DNA of 64,000 bases, from assembly GCA_029204225.1 (NCBI GenBank), contig CM055095.1, positions 40,977,719 through 41,041,718 on the forward strand, given 5' to 3'. Below the pieces are notes generated by a model, which was not told the origin of the DNA, ran no database searches, and was given only the letters and a program-made list of their open reading frames with translations. The stretch comes from Diphasiastrum complanatum (lineage: Eukaryota; Streptophyta; Lycopodiopsida; Lycopodiales; Lycopodiaceae). Shown in pieces: positions 21,059 to 32,459 of the stretch (the stretch's first letter is position 1; every line of letters starts with the position of its first letter). Both the position numbers and the translations under genes were made by a program.

Positions 21059-21712
21059 TGTGAAGGATTTCAGATCATTCAAGATCCAATCCATGTCCCT
21101 GATCTTTGGTTACAATAAGGAGCAAACCAACAATCCTCTCAATGTAGAAAAATCAGCATCTACACACAAAATGAGATGCAAACTCTACGAGATATTCATC
21201 AAACATGAACCAAAACATAAAATATGTTTTCTATCCGTACAATTATAGTACCCTACTGTATTTCACACGTGTGGAACCAAAAATAGCAATAAATGAGCAT
21301 TCTACACACAAGATTGCAAGATAACACCAAGATAGTGCACCAATGAGTAGTAGAACCCAAAGAGGACCATGTATAATGATGAAATGAGAGAGAGAAGAGA
21401 GAAGATGTGTCTCTCCATGAGTTACATCCTTTTATAGAGTGTCCAAACCCTATTTGGCCACTTGACTTTCTCTCCAAAATGTAAACCCTACCATTTTTGG
21501 GTCTAGATTCAATGTACCCAAAGTTCAAATTTGAATCTCTTTCAAACTCGACTACCAACTTTTCCACACTTTCAAAAAGTGTTCATTGATTGTATTTTAA
21601 ACTAATATAACTTCAAAAAGTTTATCTCTAAGTCTAAAATGAGTTTTGGCCTCTTATTGACAATTTACCAAAATATGACTAAACTAGACTAAACTAGTTG
21701 AAATCTCTCACA
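21059..21712 (-). repeat. 3' LTR of copia E
   Basis: On the + strand it starts TGTGAAGGATTTC and ends AAATCTCTCACA. Aligned by eye with the 5' LTR it has about 23 mismatches in 654 positions and no indels that I can see (about 3.5%). It contains the palindrome CACACGTGTG at 21,264-21,273. Confidence 0.93.
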
Positions 21713-23640
21713 CTCCCTCTTCAACTAATTTTGGCATAGTTTTGACAATAGAACTTTGATCCAACTTTAGAATGATCTCCATCCTAAGTATAGATCTCCT
21801 TTCTAAGGTTCCAAAGTATCTTTCATAATTGATATAGAGAATAGTGTCCAAAATGGATGCTTCACTATTTCTTACATCAATTTTACACATCAAGATATAA
21901 CTAGAACATGAAGAACCAAATAGAATGTGAATGAAATGATTCCTCCATGTTTTAGAATTTGAACTCTCTGGAAAATTACAACAACCAAACAATAAATGTG
22001 AGTGATGACCGTTTGCTTGCTTGTCTCCTCCAACTTTGTCCTTTCTTGATATGTCTCCACCATAAAACTCCATGAATGAGCCTCCATCTCCATCTTGCCA
22101 CAAGATATCATCAACACTTGATGACTTGGCCATGAATGAGTGACATAATGAACCTCTTTCCATCAGCAAAACCAGCCAAGAATGCTAGTACAACTCCAAC
22201 AATAAGATATTGCAAGAGAATGTAGCTAGTTTGTCCATATCTTGACAATTTGCACACATCCACATGAAATAGCTCAAACATGAGATAGAACAAGTAAAGT
22301 AAACTTGAACAACACTTCCGTGCTGCTCCTTTGACCTTACTTGAGTCTTTAATAAGTTACAAAAACAGATCCATAACATCTTTGTCAATTACCTCTCCTT
22401 TGATGCTCTTGACTAGCTCCAAATTGCCACCTTTGAGACCAACCTCTTTATCATCAACTTGACCATCAAATTCATTGAACAAACTTTGTTTTCCAGATCC
22501 ATTACTTGCTTTTCCAGTATGAAAACCATGAGAACCAATATCCACTTGCATAGCATCATCTACACAAGAAGATTCTCCAAAACATGTGAGTAAACCAAAG
22601 TGAGTCATTTCCACTATGAATATCTTCAGACCTGAACCTCTATGAATACTCCCAAACATATGATCTATACTCAACAAGATCTCATCAATGCTTGATCTCG
22701 ATCTTCCATAAAGGTTAGTGAAAACAATGTCACCAATGTCACCATCATAAATCAAAAGATAGATTCCAAACTTTCCATCTAACATGAAGTAGAGCAGGTC
22801 AAGATGAGTATCAAACCTAATAAATCCAGACTTCTTGAGTCCATAAAAAACCTCAATAAGCTCACCAATGAGATCTCCCTTGCCTTGAAGAAATTGCCTC
22901 TTGATTTGCTCCATGTAGTCTTCTCCAACCAACCTTTTGCCATCTTGATCATGAGTGATCAATTCATAATCATAGAATCCTTTGAGTTGATGAAGAGATG
23001 TGAGATCCATGTCTTGGATATTCCCAAGAACCAATCTTCCATTTCTCTTTCCTTCAATAGACTCCCTCTTAATGATTGCATCATAAGAAGTAGAAACCTC
23101 AAAAACATTAGAAGCCATGAAAAAAAAATGATTAGTACCTCCAACATAAGGATGATTGAAGTACTCTCTTTTTTCAAACAAGAACTTCTACTCAATGTTT
23201 TAGATAATGAATCATATGATAATGATTCTTCCTCACTATCATTCACAATGACATCATTCAAAGTACATCCTACTTTGAACTCTTTACATACTTCTCTTCT
23301 TCTTGACTTGTGACTATCTTCCTCACCAAGTCTCTTGATATAACCATTTGATCTACTCTCTTTATGAAGACTTGTGACTCCACTTGCTGGAAAAATGACT
23401 TTCTTGGAATCATAACAAAAGAATGTAGAAGAACCACCTCCTTCATGCATGCACCTAGCAACATCCTTTTCCATATGATCAAAGAAATCATTAACAACAA
23501 TCTTTTCCAAGGAAGAACCTTCACCTCCATTGATGAAGTTATCTCTTTCCTTACCTTTTGCGTGCTTGCACTTTCCACGAAGAACCATTGAAACACTATC
23601 ATTATCCTCAAGACTAGCCAAGTTAGCACAAAGATGAACA
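21713..23640 (-). other. Unassigned coding-like interior of copia E
   Basis: Two long overlapping frames occupy this part: 23,654-22,959 (231 codons) and 23,181-22,357 (274 codons). The second has faint RT-like pieces (EVFYGLKKS, LLIYDGDIGDIVF, LSIDHMFGS) but lacks the YVDD active site and the usual spacing. No integrase HHCC or DDE motif is seen. It could be pol scrambled by indels or sequence captured from elsewhere. Confidence 0.45.
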
Positions 23641-23641
23641 T

Positions 23642-24170
23642 CTACAAGAAGCATATTAGATCTTGACCTAGATCTAGCATAAGCTTTTTAGACTTTGCAT
23701 AAGATCCACCAATCTTATTGATGCTAAAAGGGAACTTTGGAAAGTTGAGACCAATCCCATTTTCCATTCCATCCTTTTTGTTAGCCATAACAAAATCATC
23801 AAGCTTGAAAAGTCTACCTTGTCTGTTGTCCCTAGCAACCAAGATTTCTTCCTTTGTAATAAAACAAGCATCACCACCAAACTTTACCATGTATCCTTTC
23901 TCTATCATTTGACCAACACTTAACAAATTCTTTTAAAGTGAAGGAATGTAAAGAACACCATCAAGTCTTGCTTTCCTATTAGTAGAGAGACAAATAAGAA
24001 TTGAACCAATACCTTCGATCACACACTCACCACCATTGGCCATGTGAATTGCTTTCTTGGCTCCATCATAAGTGACCAAAGAAGTAAAGAAGTCCTTGTG
24101 ACTAGTCATGTGTGAACTAGATCCACTATCAATCCACCATGAATCTTTGTCACTTCACTTGATATTGGAC
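23642..24170 (-). pseudogene. copia E protease and gag-pre-integrase domain
   Basis: On the - strand WWIDSGSSSHMTSHKDFF (catalytic DSG intact, ~24,150-24,090), then YIPSL, a TAA near 23,935 (LL replaced by a stop), and LSVGQMIEKGYMVKFGGDAC and RLFKLDDFVM. Sequence similarity to copia stops soon after. Confidence 0.8.
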
Positions 24171-25041
24171 TTGAAGAACACATCAAAAGAGAATCACAAC
24201 CACCTAGATCTTCATTATTAGTAGTAAAGTTGATTTGCTTGCTACCTTCATCTCTTTGCTTCTTCAAAAATTCATTTGCAAAATGCCTTTCAATTCCACA
24301 ATAGAAGCATTTTAACTTAGACTTATCTTTCTTTTTGCCAAAAGAAGAAGTCTCACCTTGATCTTGCCCTTTAGACCACTTGCCTTTGCCTTTGCCCTTG
24401 AACTTGCCTTTGATGAACATAGCATCCTCTTCATAATGAGATGTCGATGTAGATCCACCTCCTCTTGATTGAAGCCTATACTCCTCATTCACCAAGATCT
24501 CTTGCAAATCCACAATACTTGGCAAAGTCTTTTGAATAGCAAAACTTTGGACAAGATTAGCATGATCATCCAACAAGCCATTAAGTATAACTTGAACAAG
24601 TTCTACCTCTTTAATGCCCTCATCAATACATGCTAACTCATCATTGAATGCTTTAACCCTCAAAACAAAAGCATGAGTACTCTCTCCCTTCTTTTGCAAA
24701 CTTTGAAAGATTTTCCTCCTAAGAGTAAGCAATCTTGATGTAGACTTGGATTCATAAATCTTCTTCAAAGCTTCCCAAGCCTCCAAAGATGATGTGCACT
24801 TACCAACTTCCTTGAGAAGCTCATTGGTAACATTCATCTTAATCATGTGTAGAGCTCTTTTAGCTCTCTTGTCATACCTCATTTGATCTTGAGGTGCTTG
24901 AGTCCTCTCCTCCACACCTGCAACAATCTCCATCAACTCATTCATCTCCAATAAGGACTCCATCCTCACCTTCCAAGTAGAATAGTTGATTGAGGTAAGC
25001 CTATCATTGCTCTCCAACGTAAAGCCTCCACTTGTAGCCAT
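24106..25041 (-). CDS. copia E gag
   Basis: A 311-codon ORF starting 597 bp inside the 5' LTR edge. The opening (YSTWKVRMESLLEMNELMEI) and UBN2-type core (KKIYESKSTSRLLTLRRKIF, VLRVKAFNDELACI, LVQVILNGLLDD) are typical of copia gag. A Gly/Lys linker precedes a zinc knuckle CFYCGIERHFANEF in which the last Cys is replaced by Phe, so zinc binding is probably lost. The frame is otherwise open. The product would form the particle shell that packages element RNA. Confidence 0.85.
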   Translation of the reverse strand: MATSGGFTLESNDRLTSINYSTWKVRMESLLEMNELMEIVAGVEERTQAPQDQMRYDKRAKRALHMIKMNVTNELLKEVGKCTSSLEAWEALKKIYESKSTSRLLTLRRKIFQSLQKKGESTHAFVLRVKAFNDELACIDEGIKEVELVQVILNGLLDDHANLVQSFAIQKTLPSIVDLQEILVNEEYRLQSRGGGSTSTSHYEEDAMFIKGKFKGKGKGKWSKGQDQGETSSFGKKKDKSKLKCFYCGIERHFANEFLKKQRDEGSKQINFTTNNEDLGGCDSLLMCSSSPISSEVTKIHGGLIVDLVHT

Positions 25042-25625
25042 GTTGAAGTGACCTGATCTTCTCTTTCACCTGTTCCAACAAAGCACTCTCTTGAATGTCA
25101 ACAAATGAACTCAAGAAGATATCACAAAGATATGGAACCTCTCAAATCTCTTCTAGCACTTCTAACTAGAAAATCAACACATAGAATAGTGAAATCTTGA
25201 CCAACCTATGATCTATCCTCAATCTAATGATTCTTGCCACTTCCTAAGATTGAAACACACTCAAATGAAGTTCAGTAACCTCACAAACTAGAGATCCAAT
25301 CAAAATTAGGGTTTTGACAAAATCACAAAAAATTGAATATCTCAAATTCTACATGCAATTTCTAAAAACTTGATATATCTTCTTGTAGACTCCAATGAGA
25401 CCTTACTAATGCACCAAATATCATCTAAATATAGTAAACCAAGTGTGAAATCGTAATTGATCAAGTATATAACCCTATATTGAGTTTTGACCTACAAAAG
25501 ATCAATTTTACACATGCAAAAATGCTGATTTTTGAGTAGAAATCAATCTAGCATGCTTTAGCATTGGTAACTCCTCCAAATCTTTGCTAAAGATGGCTGA
25601 TCCTTTCATAACCTGAAACACAAGA

Positions 25626-25637
25626 GCTTTGATACCA
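25626..25637 (-). other. Primer-binding site of copia E
   Basis: The - strand reads TGGTATCAAAGC directly against the LTR end at 25,638, as expected for initiator-Met tRNA priming. Confidence 0.9.
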
Positions 25638-26291
25638 TGTGAAGGATTTCCGATCATTCAAGATCCAATCCATGTCCCTGATCTTTGGTTACAATAAGGA
25701 GCAAACCAACAATCCTCTCAATGTAGAAAAATCAGCATCTACACACAAAATGAGATGCAAACTCTAAGAGATACTGATCAAACATGAACCAGAACATAAA
25801 ATATGTTTGTTGTCCGTAAAATTACAATACCCTACTGTATTTCACACGTGGGGAACCGAAAATAGCAATAAATGAGCATTCTACACACAAGATTGCAAGA
25901 TAACACCAAGATAGTGCACCAATGAGTAGTAGAACCCAAAGAGAACCATGTATAATGATGAAATGAGAGAGAGAAGAGAGAAGATGTGTCTCTCCATGAG
26001 TTACATCCTTTTATAGAGTGTCCAAACCCTATTTGGCCACTTGGCTTTCCATCCAAAATGTAAACCCTACTATTTCTGGGTCTAGATTCAATGTACCCAA
26101 AGTTCAAATTTGAATCTCTTTCAAACTCGACTACCAACTTTCCCACACTTTCAAAAAGTGTTTATTGAATGTATTTTAAACTAATATAACTTCAAAAAGT
26201 TTATCTCTAAGTCTAAAATAAGTTTTGGCCTCTTATTGACAATTTACCAAAATATGACTAAACTAGACTAAACTAGTTGAAATCTCTCACA
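25638..26291 (-). repeat. 5' LTR of copia E
   Basis: 654 bp, partner of 21,059-21,712. The CACACGTGTG palindrome of the other LTR is changed to CACACGTGGG here (25,843-25,852). Confidence 0.93.
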
Positions 26292-26296
26292 TGGAG

Positions 26297-26690
26297 TTGG
26301 TGGTATCACTGCTGATGCATATGTCTTAAGTGAGCTTCTTGTGCACATTGGTGTGAAACTTGAGGAACTTGTGGATACGAGAAATATGGAGCATGCTGAT
26401 ACGAGAAAGAAAGTTTTGTGTGCATGACTTTGTGGTAGTCGTAAATCTTGAGAAACTTGTGGACTTGTGGACTTGAGGAACTTGAGGACTTCTTATTGTC
26501 TGTGGCTCTTGTTGTTTGTTTGATCAACGTCCAAGGGATGATTTTATTGTGATTCTAGTACTGTTTGGTTGCTCTCATTGTTGTGATTTATTTTGGTGGA
26601 GTTGGTGGTATCATTGATGATGTAGTGAGTGAGCTTCTTGTGCACATTAGTCTGAAACTTGAGGAACTTTAGATCTATCTTTTAGATTGC
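26297..26690. repeat. Tandem repeat flank of copia E
   Basis: The block tggagttggtggtatca...gtgagcttcttgtgcacatt...acttgaggaactt occurs at 26,292-26,370 and again, diverged, at 26,597-26,668. The interval between also resembles 20,765-21,050, so a unit of about 320 bp was duplicated before copia E landed. Confidence 0.6.
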
Positions 26691-27130
26691 CTATAAGTAC
26701 TTGAATGCTCTTAATATATACCATCTATAGTTGTTGCAGTGCAAAGCATACTGGTATATTTTTTTGTCACTTTAGCTCAAATGTCTTAGCTTGAATTGTA
26801 GATGGTTGCAGATCACTCTTGAAATTAATGTCACTCCGAAGATGCATTGGCATGCAAGAAAAATAATCTATATGTTTGATGAGTAATTACAATGACATTA
26901 ATTTAATTAGAAATATTTCAATAGAATAAAGAAGAAGAGAAGTATAAAATATTGTATGAAATGCCCATATTGTCAAATTGAAAAATGCATATATCAAATA
27001 ATATTTCGAAATAATGTATTACAATACCAAAGCAATTATTATATATATAATATGTGATGAGTTTGAGTCGCGAGATTCCATTCCAAATTTGATATTTGTT
27101 TTCCACTCACACAAGCATCATTCAGGGCTT
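26691..27130. other. AT-rich spacer, nothing recognised
   Basis: Strongly AT-rich with TA runs near 27,040. No ORF or repeat end could be assigned. It may be the 3' part of the CACTA element. Confidence 0.5.
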
Positions 27131-27975
27131 CATATAGCCAAGAAATGTTGCATTGATCTCAGAGCTTCTCCAATTCAGACGGAAAAGCGTAGCCCCTATG
27201 TGATCGAGCCACCACATTCTATCAATATTCCATTGATCTTTGGATTTTTCGTATAAACCAAGCCAAGATGACAATTCTTGTGTATTGTATAACATGAACG
27301 TGCAAACCTTGTCTCTAATACACTCAGATAATCTAGCACGCGTTCCTTTTCCTTGTGGAATGCTCTCTTGTTTGTTGCTCTCCTCATCACTATCATGCCA
27401 CAGACTTGGAGCCCCTGGATTTAATTATGTCAAGTACTCTATAATGTAAAACAAAGACCCTTGTGCCATCCAAGCTTCCGCCATACTACCTTCTACATGC
27501 GCTTTTCGACGAATAAAATCTTTTAGGACTTTCATAAATCGCTCCAAAAAAAACATCCATCTTGCACTCACAGGGCCCCCTAGCTCCACCTCGTCAACAA
27601 GGTGAATGAATAGGTGAATTTGGATGTCCATGAATGATGGAGGAAGGCATCTATAGAAAGCACAAACAATCTCAAAAGCTTTGAGACGCATGCATCCTAT
27701 ATCTCCTATATTTATGTCTTTTGAAGATATCTATCTACATATTCGTCGCATACAAAAATACAAATGCATCATTAATATATGTGCACAATGTGCTTATTTG
27801 AATGACGTTAAGACTCACGAGCAATACCTTGTAAAGGTCAATAATTCTGAGATAACATTTCGTATATCTTTGGCCAAACACCCTTTCAATGCCATCGAAA
27901 ATATATGATGTCAAAATAAATAGGCCAAAATATAATTGTCATGACATTTCATGCAAACAATCTTGATAGCCTTTG
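27131..27975 (-). pseudogene. CACTA (En/Spm, TNP2-type) transposase remnant
   Basis: The - strand reads MKCHDNYILAYLF (27,960-27,910), then CLPPSFMDIQIHLFIHLVDE, GGPVSARWMFFLERFMKVLK and HVEGSMAEAW (27,640-27,480), the LPPsFfdimvHL...GPv..rWMypfER signature of the DUF4218 region in plant CACTA transposases. A further piece (VCTFMLYNTQEL, ~27,310-27,270) follows after stops. The right end is cut by copia B at about 27,975. Confidence 0.8.
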
Positions 27976-28654
27976 AAGAAAGTAGATACAACCAAGTATA
28001 TCTAGTAAAGTCATCAATAAAGGTGACAAAACATGTTGCACCACCAATACTTTTAGAAGAGAAAAAATGTACATCCGAGTGTATAAGTTCCAAAGGATGA
28101 GTAGTCTTTATAAAAGACTTCTGATATGGCTTTCTGTGTGATTTTGCAATAGCACAAGCCTCACAAGGCTTGAAATCTTTGGAAAGAGATTTTGGAAGGC
28201 CAATAGCCTTCACATTCTGGACCATAGAAGACATAGATGTAAAGTTAGGATGACCCAACCTTCTATGCCATAGCTCCTCCTTAGATAACAAAGCAACTTC
28301 ACAAAGGTTTGCATTCTCATAAGAATTCAACTTAAAAATTCCACCACATCTAGATCCATCAGGTAGGATCTCATCATTTTTCTTGATAAAACAAGTATTG
28401 GAGTTGAACTTTACATCACAACCATTATCAAGCAACTTTCCCACACTAATTAAGTTCTTTGTAAGTTTTGGTATGAAAAGAACATTAGTAAGTGCAAGAA
28501 CTTTTGAAGAAGCAAGTTTCAATGGAATGTTGCCAATTCCTTCTATAGAGCACTCATGATCATTAGCAGTGTAAAATAGATCTCTTGAGTCCTTTGTAAG
28601 GTACAATTGAGTCAAATGACTCCTTTGAATAGCACATATGTGAAGAAGCTCCAC
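27976..28654 (-). pseudogene. copia B protease, pre-integrase and integrase start
   Basis: A DSGASSH-type protease start (about 28,660-28,640) is frame-broken; then IEGIGNIPLKLASSK, LTNVLFIPKLTKNLISVGKL, LWHRRLGHPN (pre-integrase), CEACAIAKSHRKPY (zinc Cys pair) and HSDVHFF...CFVTFIDDFTRYTWLY (first catalytic Asp and following Asp). The integrase stops at about residue SSKA, where CACTA sequence begins. Confidence 0.88.
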
Positions 28655-28657
28655 TAT

Positions 28658-29607
28658 CTATGTACCAAACTCCATCTTTCGTGACAGGTGATGAAGCAAA
28701 ACTGGACACCATGATGATCCTTCTCCATCACTTGCAACAGAATCTTCTTCAATCTCTTTGGAGAGATTAGCTTGCTTGAGTTGGTTTTTCTTCTTAAAGC
28801 AATTAGAGGCATAGTGCCCTTTCTTGCCACAGAAGAAACACTTCACTTTCTTCTTCTTGGTCTTTGAAGTAGTAGGATGAGTTGTATCATCCTCTTCACT
28901 ATCCTTGTCTCGATCTTTGGCTTTGTCTTTGTTGGATGCTTGAGAGAACTGGTTCTTACTCCTTCCTTTATGCTTGTCTTTGACAAAGAGGGCTTTGTCA
29001 CTTCCACCATGCTCAAGTTTGTTCATCCTGGAGAGTTTATAGCTTTGTCTAGATTCTTCAGAAATAAGAATTCCTTGGAGAGTTTCTAGATTAGGCAACT
29101 CCTCCTTAATGGGAAAAGACTGAACAAGATTATCATAGTCATCTCTCAAGCCATTCAGTATGACTTGAACTAGCTCATCTTGGTTAATAGTAACACCAAC
29201 ACAAGAAAGCTCTCTATGTAAATCTTTAACCCTTAGAACATAGTTTGATGCACTCTTTTCACTTCTTTGAAAACTTTGGAAAATCTGATTCCTAAGAGTG
29301 AGTATTCTAGAAGTATTTTTTGCTTCATAGATGGAATTCAGTTCATCCCAAGCTTCTTTGGCTGTAGTGCAAGATCCTATCTCTCTCAGAATTTCATTAG
29401 ATACATTCATTTTAATGAAATGTAGAGCCATTCTAGCTCTCTTCCTATACTTTTAGCCTGTGTTTGAGGCTCCTCCTCAACACCAAGCACAATATCCATA
29501 ACATCCTGGAGTATCAAAATAGACTCCATTCTGAACTTCCAAATTGAGTATCTAGAAGTCTTTAGTCTTTTATTAGCTTCTAGAAGATATTCTCCCTGAG
29601 ATGCCAT
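28658..29607 (-). pseudogene. copia B gag
   Basis: The start at 29,607 (MASQGEYLLEANKRLKTSRY) shifts frame near 29,430 into a 257-codon frame with LVQVILNGLRDDYDNLVQSF, SEESRQSYKLSRMNKL and a full CCHC knuckle (CFFCGKKGHYASNC). One frameshift separates the two parts; otherwise open. Confidence 0.88.
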
Positions 29608-29639
29608 TTTAATGAAGACTTCTTAGTTATTGGACTGCA

Positions 29640-30358
29640 ATATGTTTGAGCTTGTTCCAATCAGACTTAAAGTTGCTGATCTCTTTCACTATAGGTATTT
29701 TCAAGGATGTACTACCTTCCTATGTGAAACACTTGCAACTGTATTTGAGATGAATCTCAAATATTTCACAAGACAAATTATCTAGATCAGACACACAAAG
29801 TGGATTGAGACACTTTGGCTAGTTTGAATCCTACTTTTGGCACGTGTGAAATGCTTCAAAAGAGAACACAATTGACTCTCAGAAGGCTCAAAAGGTGTTC
29901 ACTTACTTCAAACTCAATCTTGATCTTCAGTTTCTTGTGTAGGATGCTCAAAACAATGGATTCAGAATAAAGCAAGATTGAATCAAATCAAAATGTTGTC
30001 ACTCGGATTTTGGACCTATCCTTATCCTCTTTAGGAGTTTATAACTCTTGCTAGACACATTAGATTGATTTGATTTCAATTTCTATGGAAAGTACAGATC
30101 ATAAGCTTTCCATCAAGCTATAACGCTACTATCTTTGGATCTACAAGCAAGGAAATAAAAAAAATTGAAAATCACTAATTTTCACATGTGCAGAATTCCA
30201 TAATTTTGTACTACGACTCTTTAGGTCTGAAAATTCAGTTTCAATCTGATTTGATCCAAATACACTTCAGAGAAATGTGAGAAAAAGTGCAAAACTGCTT
30301 TTTTGCTTGATTTAGCTCTCAATTTCTTGTACAATCAGAGATGTTAGCATGCAAATTT
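29640..30358 (-). other. copia B untranslated leader
   Basis: About 0.7 kb between gag start and PBS with no ORF of note. It includes GCACGTGTGAAATGC near 29,839, a variant of the palindrome found in several LTRs here. Confidence 0.6.
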
Positions 30359-30371
30359 GGCTCCGATACCA
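30359..30371 (-). other. Primer-binding site of copia B
   Basis: The - strand reads TGGTATCGGAGCC, directly against the LTR end at 30,372. Confidence 0.85.
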
Positions 30372-30885
30372 TGACAAAATATCCAAATTTCACACGTGTG
30401 GAGAATGTCCACAAGTATGATGGATCTAATTAAGCTTTGTGATTAGCACAATAACCTGATTGTACTTAAAAGTTTAATAATGATGTCAAAAATAATAATT
30501 TAAGAAATAGTTAAGAACAAACACCCATGCTTTTCTAGATTGATTAGCAAGATCTAGTTCAGAAGAAATGGCTTAACCACAATCTAGCATGCTAAGCAAC
30601 AGAATATGATAGCAATGACTCAATAATGAGCAAAAGTACAAGATATCAGTGTATAAGCATTAGCTTCAACACGAGTTAGAGAGAGAAAGATAGAGAGATA
30701 ACAAGTAAAATTGTTTAGATCCAAAATGGCATCAGATAGTTACAAAACTTTGGTTCTTCATCATTGATTGTGAGGAGAGCTACACTTATTTATGGAGTTT
30801 GAGGTAGCTCGAGGTAGAACTACATCCATTCATTATAAAATGACATCTAATTGTGAAAACTAGAGTCTATATGACATTTGTCACA
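30372..30885 (-). repeat. 5' LTR of copia B
   Basis: On the - strand it begins TGTGACAAATG and ends GGATATTTTGTCA. The outer edge was set by the TGTG start shared with copia E and the solo LTR, since no second LTR is available. CACACGTGTG lies at 30,391-30,400. Confidence 0.65.
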
Positions 30886-31074
30886 TCAATCTCTACCTAC
30901 TTTTTCCAAGTGTCCTAGTTCTAACTAGAAATGTACAAATCATCATGCATGTGTCCATTACACTTTGTGCATGCCTTGCATGTCACTATGGATTACTTAC
31001 AATTAATGCATGTGAATTGCCACGAGTTTCTTGCTAATTCTATGTCTACAAACTATATGCAAGTTGTACTCATC
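30886..31074. other. Short unassigned spacer between copia B and copia C
   Basis: About 190 bases with no recognised motif; it joins the LTR edge of copia B to the cut integrase of copia C. Confidence 0.5.
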
Positions 31075-31941
31075 AACTCACAAAAGTCTTTAAACTTATT
31101 GGAAGTGTACTCTCCTCCACTATCACTTCTTAAAGCTTTTAACTTGAAAGGAAACTGTTTCTCTACATAAGCTTTGAAAGTAAGAAAAACATCATAAATC
31201 ATGGCTTTTAAAGACAACATATAGATCCAAGAATATCTTGTATAATCATCTACAAAAGAGACGAAGCAATTGGCTCCTCCTTTTCTCTTAGTTGATGAGA
31301 AATAAACATCAGAGTGTACATGTTGAAATGGTTGCTTTGTCTTGATACTTGATCTAGGAAAAGGCCTTCTGTGTGACTTTGCCAACACACAAGCTTCACA
31401 AGGTAGAAGCTCCTTTGACAGTGTCTTTGGTAGACCAATAGCTTTTCCTTCTTTGACCATAGATTGCATGGCTTTGAAATTGAGATGACCCAATCTCTTG
31501 TGCCACGGATCCTCCTATAGAACTTTGGTCTCATAAGCAATATCTGAAATGTTAACACTCTCCCTAGAATCTAGTTTGTACAACTTACCAATTCTAGATC
31601 CTCTAGCAATAACTTCATTTTCTCTTGAGATTATACACTTGTCAACTTGAAACTTGACATCCAATCCACTATCAAACAACTATCCTAATGAGATTTGTGG
31701 TCAATCTAGGTACATACAATACATCACGTAAGCAAAAAGATTTTGATGATGATGCATGCAATGGAATGCTTCCTATTCCTTCAATCCTACACTCTACATC
31801 ATTAGCAGTATAGATTGACCTTTTTGCACCTAGATATGGCATGAGATTAGTGAAAGAGTTCCTAGAACTAGACATAGCCCCACTATCTATCCACCAGACT
31901 TCTTTATTCTTCAAAGAAAAAGATGAAAAAGTAGACATCAT
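31053..31941 (-). pseudogene. copia C protease and integrase fragment
   Basis: Protease: VWWIDSGAMSSS (31,905-31,870), followed by IEGIGSIPLHASSS and DVLYVPRLTTNL, then a break. Integrase: GHLNFKAMQSMVKE, CEACVLAKSHRRPF, HSDVYFSSTKRKGG, CFVSFVDDYTRYSWIYML and LRSDSGGEYTSNKFKDFCE, giving both catalytic Asp residues but not the Glu. The reading frame departs from copia at about 31,075. Confidence 0.88.
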
Positions 31942-32459
31942 ATTGAATCCTCTCTTTCACTCTCTACATCCTCACACTCATCCTCATTAGTAAGGTTAGC
32001 TTGCTTAGATTGGTTCTTCTTCTTGAAACAGTTTGATGCATAGTGTCCTTTCTTGCCACAGAAAAAACAGTTGACCTTTGACAGCTTCTTCTTGCCACTG
32101 GATGTTGCAGCTTGTGAGGACTGATCCTCACCACCTTCTTTGGCTTTGTCCTTTTTGAAGTGTTGTTGTCCTTTGTCCTTGCCTCTTGACTTGTCTCTGA
32201 TGAAGAGTGCTTTGTCATCTCCATCATCTTTCGATGAAAGTTTGTTGATCCTCAGCATCTTGTTCTCTTGCCCGCTTTCTTCAGCAATGAGAACACCTTG
32301 CAGTGTCTCCAAGGATGGAAGATCCTCCCTGACAGCATAAGTCTGCACAATATTGTCATACTCATCTCTAAGTCCATTTAGGACTACTTGAATAAGTTCA
32401 GTGTTCTTAAGAGCATCACTAATACCAGCTAACTCTTGATGAAGATCCTTAAAAGTGTG
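31075..32459 (-). mobile_element. Ty1/copia element C, internal fragment
   Basis: Half of gag, protease, pre-integrase and most of the integrase core survive on the - strand. Both LTRs, the gag N-terminus, RT and RNase H are missing. The gag side is fused to a LINE ORF1. Confidence 0.88.

Larger units (their letters stand above)
21059..26291 (-). mobile_element. Copia-type element E, structurally complete, TSD TGGAG
   Basis: 5,233 bp with two 654-bp LTRs, an adjacent PBS, a polypurine tract next to the 3' LTR (21,713-21,722, purine-rich on the - strand) and a perfect 5-bp duplication TGGAG at 21,054-21,058 and 26,292-26,296. It encodes gag and protease plus the gag-pre-integrase domain. The region where integrase and RT belong (23,640-21,713) holds long ORFs without clear copia motifs, so the element probably depends on others to move. 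Confidence 0.92.
27976..30885 (-). mobile_element. Ty1/copia element B, 5' half
   Basis: 5' LTR (30,885-30,372), PBS (30,371-30,359), leader, gag, protease, pre-integrase and the first part of integrase, then an abrupt join to CACTA transposase sequence at about 27,975. RT, RNase H and 3' LTR are absent. Confidence 0.88.

Noticed and set aside
22804-23313. 169-codon + strand ORF
   Set aside because: It is the antisense shadow of the interior of copia E, with no motif of its own.
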